In this document: piece by piece, positions 22,581-23,254 of the stretch
How the letters are laid out: each line of letters starts with the position of its first letter
Numbering within the stretch: position 1 is the stretch's first letter
NCBI GenBank assembly: GCA_017936025.1
Contig: JAGBGL010000046.1
Span: forward strand, 1-23,254
DNA: 23,254 nt
Direction of reading: 5' to 3'
Source of the DNA: Bacillota bacterium
GTDB taxonomy: Bacteria > Bacillota > Clostridia > Peptostreptococcales > Anaerovoracaceae
Made by a program: the position numbers and the translations under genes
The notes under the pieces: model-generated
The model's input: the letters and a program-made list of their open reading frames with translations, nothing else
Told to the model about the DNA's origin: nothing
Databases searched by the model: none

Positions 22581-23254
22581 TGGCAGAAAAAATGGCAACT
22601 AGACAGGCTTACGGTAAAAAACTGGTAGAGCTTGGAGCAGTAAATGAAAATTTAGTGGTAATGGATGCTGACCTTTCCAAATCCACAATGACAGCAGAAT
22701 TCGGTAAAGCATATCCTGAAAGATTCTTCAACATGGGTATCGCAGAACAGAACATGTACGGTGCAGCAGCAGGTCTGGCTTTATCCGGTAAAGTTGTATG
22801 TGCAAGTACTTTTGCGATGTTTGCAGCAGGCAGAGCTTTTGAAATCATCCGTAACTCTATCGGATATACAAACGCTAATGTTAAAATCTGCGCAACTCAT
22901 GCAGGTATCACAGTAGGGGAAGATGGTGCTTCTCACCAGACTTTCGAAGATATCGCTCTCATGAGAACCATCCCTGGCATGACCGTAGTGAATCCTTCTG
23001 ACGGTGTTTCCGCAAAGAAGCTGATGAAGCAGGTTGTGGCTTTTGATGGTCCTGCATACGTACGTCTGGGCCGTGCAGCAGTTCCTGTATGCTACGGTGA
23101 AGACGATGAAATCGTGCTGGGCAAGGGCAACCAGGTCCGCGAAGGGAAGGACGTTACCGTTATCGCAACCGGTATCATGGTAAATGAAGCTCTGATGGCA
23201 GCAGAAGAACTGGCAGCAGAAGGCATTGATGTGCGTGTTATCGATATGCATACC
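22580..23254 (+). CDS. Transketolase, C-terminal subunit (partial)
   Basis: 225 codons visible; the 3' end runs off the window. This is the pyrimidine-binding half of the split transketolase. GIAEQNMYGAAAGLALSG holds the Glu that activates the thiamine ring, and HAGITVGEDGASHQTFED matches the substrate-pocket segment. The start ATG overlaps the previous stop (TAATG), with GGAGG at 22566-22570, 9 nt upstream, so translation is coupled and gives equal amounts of the two halves. About 85-100 residues, the C-terminal domain end, should lie beyond the window. Confidence 0.95.
   Translation, partial: MAEKMATRQAYGKKLVELGAVNENLVVMDADLSKSTMTAEFGKAYPERFFNMGIAEQNMYGAAAGLALSGKVVCASTFAMFAAGRAFEIIRNSIGYTNANVKICATHAGITVGEDGASHQTFEDIALMRTIPGMTVVNPSDGVSAKKLMKQVVAFDGPAYVRLGRAAVPVCYGEDDEIVLGKGNQVREGKDVTVIATGIMVNEALMAAEELAAEGIDVRVIDMHT

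Overview
The window reads as chromosomal DNA of an anaerobic, low-to-mid GC Clostridia-type Firmicute. The grounds are purine-rich AGGAGG ribosome sites, TTGACA/TATAAT-type promoters, a comEC-holA pair, a hexameric glutamate dehydrogenase close to the Clostridium symbiosum type, an EndoA-like MazF, a split transketolase and an electron-bifurcating ferredoxin/NAD(P) enzyme. An amino-acid-fermenting lineage such as Anaerovoracaceae (Eubacteriales Family XIII) would fit, but the genus cannot be read from this DNA. I see no phage, IS element, CRISPR array, tRNA or rRNA; this is mostly core metabolism.

Layout. 1-554 (-): 5' part of a class A penicillin-binding protein. 769-4181 (+): comEC and holA, holA having its own promoter that overlaps the comEC stop codon. 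4184-10085 (+): a three-gene operon that I identify as a Sporomusa-type (Stn) electron-bifurcating transhydrogenase, stnA-stnB-stnC. Its promoter is overlaid by a perfect 9-bp inverted repeat and preceded by a second palindrome. 10126-12382 (+): glutamine synthetase and a QueG-related Fe-S protein, separated by a strong terminator. 12387-13895 (+): argininosuccinate lyase with its own promoter and terminator. 13907-16476 (-): crotonase and, upstream of it, glutamate dehydrogenase with a near-consensus promoter. 16565-20336 (+): MgtE Mg2+ transporter, SulP anion transporter and a small cupin, each followed by a terminator. 20363-23254 (+): an nnrD gene interrupted by one in-frame TGA, a MazF toxin with no antitoxin beside it, and the two halves of a transketolase (the second runs off the window).

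How the genes fit together. The Stn complex would exchange electrons between NADH, NADPH and ferredoxin. Glutamate dehydrogenase (2-oxoglutarate/ammonia/NAD(P)H), glutamine synthetase (ammonia/ATP), crotonase (butyrate-type acyl-CoA chemistry) and transketolase (pentose phosphates) lie around it, so nitrogen and redox balance dominate the window. That functional link is inference from proximity; only stnABC, nnrD-mazF and the transketolase pair look like real operons.

Most worth checking: the stnABC operon with its putative operator, the cofactor-less molybdopterin-enzyme-like tail of StnC, the TGA in nnrD, and the orphan mazF.
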